A DNA stretch of 64,000 bases from CAYTIB01 sp964437725 (GTDB lineage Bacteria > UBA8248 > JACPRG01 > G963555815). The translations under genes and the position numbers were made by a program. Every line of letters starts with the position of its first letter. Position 1 is the first letter of the stretch. The stretch is taken from contig CAYTIB010000007.1 in NCBI GenBank assembly GCA_964437725.1, positions 1 through 64,000 on the forward strand, in the 5' to 3' direction. This document shows positions 62,602-64,000 of this stretch, in pieces. The notes under the pieces are model-generated. The model had not been told where the DNA came from and searched no databases. It saw only the letters and a list, made by a program, of their open reading frames with translations.

Positions 62602-63372
62602 GTGACCAATCGCGTCCGAATTATCCAATATGGACAACAAGGATTTCCAGGGCCAGCCTTTTATTACATGGGCCGTTTCGGCGAAATGATTCAGGTGCCT
62701 CTTTATTTCTGGTTAATAGAAAGCGAGGAAAGAAAAATTCTCGTCGACGTTGGAGTAAGCACCAAGCAATCTTTAGAGCTAAACAAAGCAATCGTTGAAC
62801 AGTTCGGAGAAGAAGCTGCATGGATCATTCCTCACGAGAAGAGTCCGGAAACCCAACTAGGCGAGCTCGGAATCCAGCTAGAGGATATCCAACACGTTAT
62901 TTTGACTCATCTTCACGGTGATCATTCACTCAACATCACGAACATCCCAAATGCTGAGATCATAATGTCCCAACCATCTTGGGAGGCCATCAGTGAACCG
63001 GCACACCCCGGGCTCGTTCCTCCGAGTCAGTTTCCATATCATGTGATTGACTACCTTCGAGACGAACTGGGAAAGCGATTCCGCCTAGTAGACGATGGCT
63101 CGGAGCCCTTTCCGGGTGTTCGCGTGTTTCGGATGGGTGGGCATAGCCCAGACCTAACGTCGATAACCGTAGAGACGGGAGTCGGTGAGGTTATTATTGC
63201 AAGTGACGCGGCGATGTTCTACGACAGTCTAGAGCTTGGTTGGCCTAGCAATGGGTACAATCAACTTGAGGCACTCAGGGCACTCGACTGGATCCAAAAG
63301 CGACAAGGGATTGTCCTCCCTGGCCACGATTGGGAGGTTCTAGATCGTCATCCCAGTGGCGTGATCGGCTAA
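62602..63372 (+). CDS. MBL-fold lactonase-like hydrolase
   Basis: 256 aa metallo-beta-lactamase-fold protein of the AiiA/AttM type. The metal motif is HLHGDH, followed by GGHSPDLTSI, ASDAAM and LPGHDWE. N-terminal GQQGFPGPAFYY and PLYFWLIESEERKILVDVG match N-acyl-homoserine lactonases and related lactonases. The GTG start has AGGAG nine bases upstream. Quorum-signal hydrolysis is possible, but many relatives open other lactones. It ends just before a convergent SDR gene. Confidence 0.88.
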   Translation: MTNRVRIIQYGQQGFPGPAFYYMGRFGEMIQVPLYFWLIESEERKILVDVGVSTKQSLELNKAIVEQFGEEAAWIIPHEKSPETQLGELGIQLEDIQHVILTHLHGDHSLNITNIPNAEIIMSQPSWEAISEPAHPGLVPPSQFPYHVIDYLRDELGKRFRLVDDGSEPFPGVRVFRMGGHSPDLTSITVETGVGEVIIASDAAMFYDSLELGWPSNGYNQLEALRALDWIQKRQGIVLPGHDWEVLDRHPSGVIG

Positions 63373-63408
63373 TTATGCGGACGCCGATAACGAGGCAAAA
63401 CATTGCTC

Positions 63409-64000
63409 TTAGACCATCACATCACCCCCACATGGGGCCAATGTTTGACCCGTGTAATACGCTGAATCATCAGATGCCAGGAAGAGAACGGTCGCCGTCA
63501 CATCTTCCACTTCCCCCAGTCGCCGCAGGGGATAACGCTGACGAAGCGTCTCTAGCATTTCCGGATCGTAATTCTCAATCATCTCCGTCTTGATCATCGC
63601 GGGGCAGACCGCATTGACTCGCACTCCTTGCGGGCTTAGCTCATGTGCCAATGCACGTGTAAAGGCAATCATACTGGCCTTGGCCGCTGAAACATGCGCA
63701 AAGAGGCCCTCCGGTTTTATACCAAATGAACCAACCATGTTAATGATATTTCCTTTTCCTCGCTCAATCATGCTTGGAACAACAAAGTGAGAACAAAGAA
63801 ACATTCCCCGCACATGGACTCCTTGAACCTTGTCCCAATCACTGATACTCATATCGGTAAATGGCTTAGGAAAAGCAACTCCTGCATTGTTTACGAGAAT
63901 GTCGATTTTTCCATAACGCTCTAAAACCTCGGAAACCAGATCTTCCACATCCTTTTCTTGCGTAATATCTGCCTGTTTTGCAAAGGCCTCACTTCCCCTT
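63409..64000 (-). CDS. Short-chain dehydrogenase/reductase (partial, catalytic Tyr missing)
   Basis: C-terminal 197 residues or so of an SDR; the N-terminal NAD(P)-binding part lies past the window. Visible are DILVNNAG, VRGMFLCS, NIINMVGS and NAVCPAMIKTEM. The usual Tyr-x3-Lys reads V-S-A-A-K (in FAHVSAAKASM), so the catalytic Tyr is Val while the Lys is kept. It may be catalytically altered or use another residue. Confidence 0.85.
   Translation of the reverse strand, partial: RGSEAFAKQADITQEKDVEDLVSEVLERYGKIDILVNNAGVAFPKPFTDMSISDWDKVQGVHVRGMFLCSHFVVPSMIERGKGNIINMVGSFGIKPEGLFAHVSAAKASMIAFTRALAHELSPQGVRVNAVCPAMIKTEMIENYDPEMLETLRQRYPLRRLGEVEDVTATVLFLASDDSAYYTGQTLAPCGGDVMV

Overview
The window comes from a moderately AT-rich genome (roughly 45% GC by eye) of a diderm, respiring bacterium. 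Diderm features are an RND pump with its periplasmic adaptor, several lipoproteins, and a cytochrome c. The mix of C5-pathway haem genes, long class II aldolase with class I FBPase, LLM oxidoreductase, RidA, amidohydrolase, M24 and Rieske genes resembles uncultivated marine or sponge-associated lineages such as Tectomicrobia/Nitrospinota-type MAGs. That placement is a low-confidence inference from gene content. No mobile element, rRNA or CRISPR array was seen.

Layout. 1-4227 (+): CUT1-type sugar ABC importer (binding protein, two permeases, ATPase). 4469-7809 (+): YfhO-like membrane protein and an FGE-like protein. 7825-17436 (mostly -): M20D peptidase, initiator tRNA-Met, mtnP-hemL-ftsB, LLM oxidoreductase, a PIG-L/DinB-like/lipoprotein set, SRPBCC, cupin. 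17586-22156 (+): crotonase, two EamA transporters, amidohydrolase and Rieske ferredoxin. 22233-28281 (-): molybdenum hydroxylase large subunit, MsrA, MBL hydrolase, three-domain RidA, single RidA. 28579-31483 (+): NMT1-like binding protein, cyclase-family hydrolase, alcohol dehydrogenase. 32468-39329: second alcohol dehydrogenase, M29 aminopeptidase, old-yellow-enzyme flavoprotein, two-subunit ThDP decarboxylase, cytochrome c, HAD phosphatase. 39581-44796 (+): membrane protein and RND efflux pair. 44942-47352 (-): fba-fbp. 48645-56664 (-): seven-gene catabolic block (alpha/beta hydrolase, SDR, Rieske oxygenase, ectoine-hydrolase-like M24, amidohydrolase, ornithine-cyclodeaminase-like protein, second M24) ending in a clear terminator. 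57001-64000: glycosyltransferase, tiny COX24-domain protein, OsmC-like protein, hemE-hemH-lipoprotein hydrolase, MBL hydrolase, partial SDR.

The most notable feature is at 58695-59159. Two adjacent same-frame ORFs, separated only by TGA, together make one complete OsmC-family protein. The TGA sits exactly where the family has its peroxidatic cysteine. About 20 nt further on is a perfect 6-bp GC hairpin with a 5-nt loop carrying G at its second position, as expected of a bacterial SECIS element. I read this as a selenoprotein with Sec65 and Cys133.

Functionally the window mixes housekeeping genes (haem synthesis, gluconeogenesis, division, methylthioadenosine salvage, initiator tRNA) with many small catabolic operons for amides, amino-acid-like compounds and organic acids. 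The RidA and molybdenum-hydroxylase genes suggest nitrogenous heterotrophic substrates, but no specific pathway can be proved from this window.
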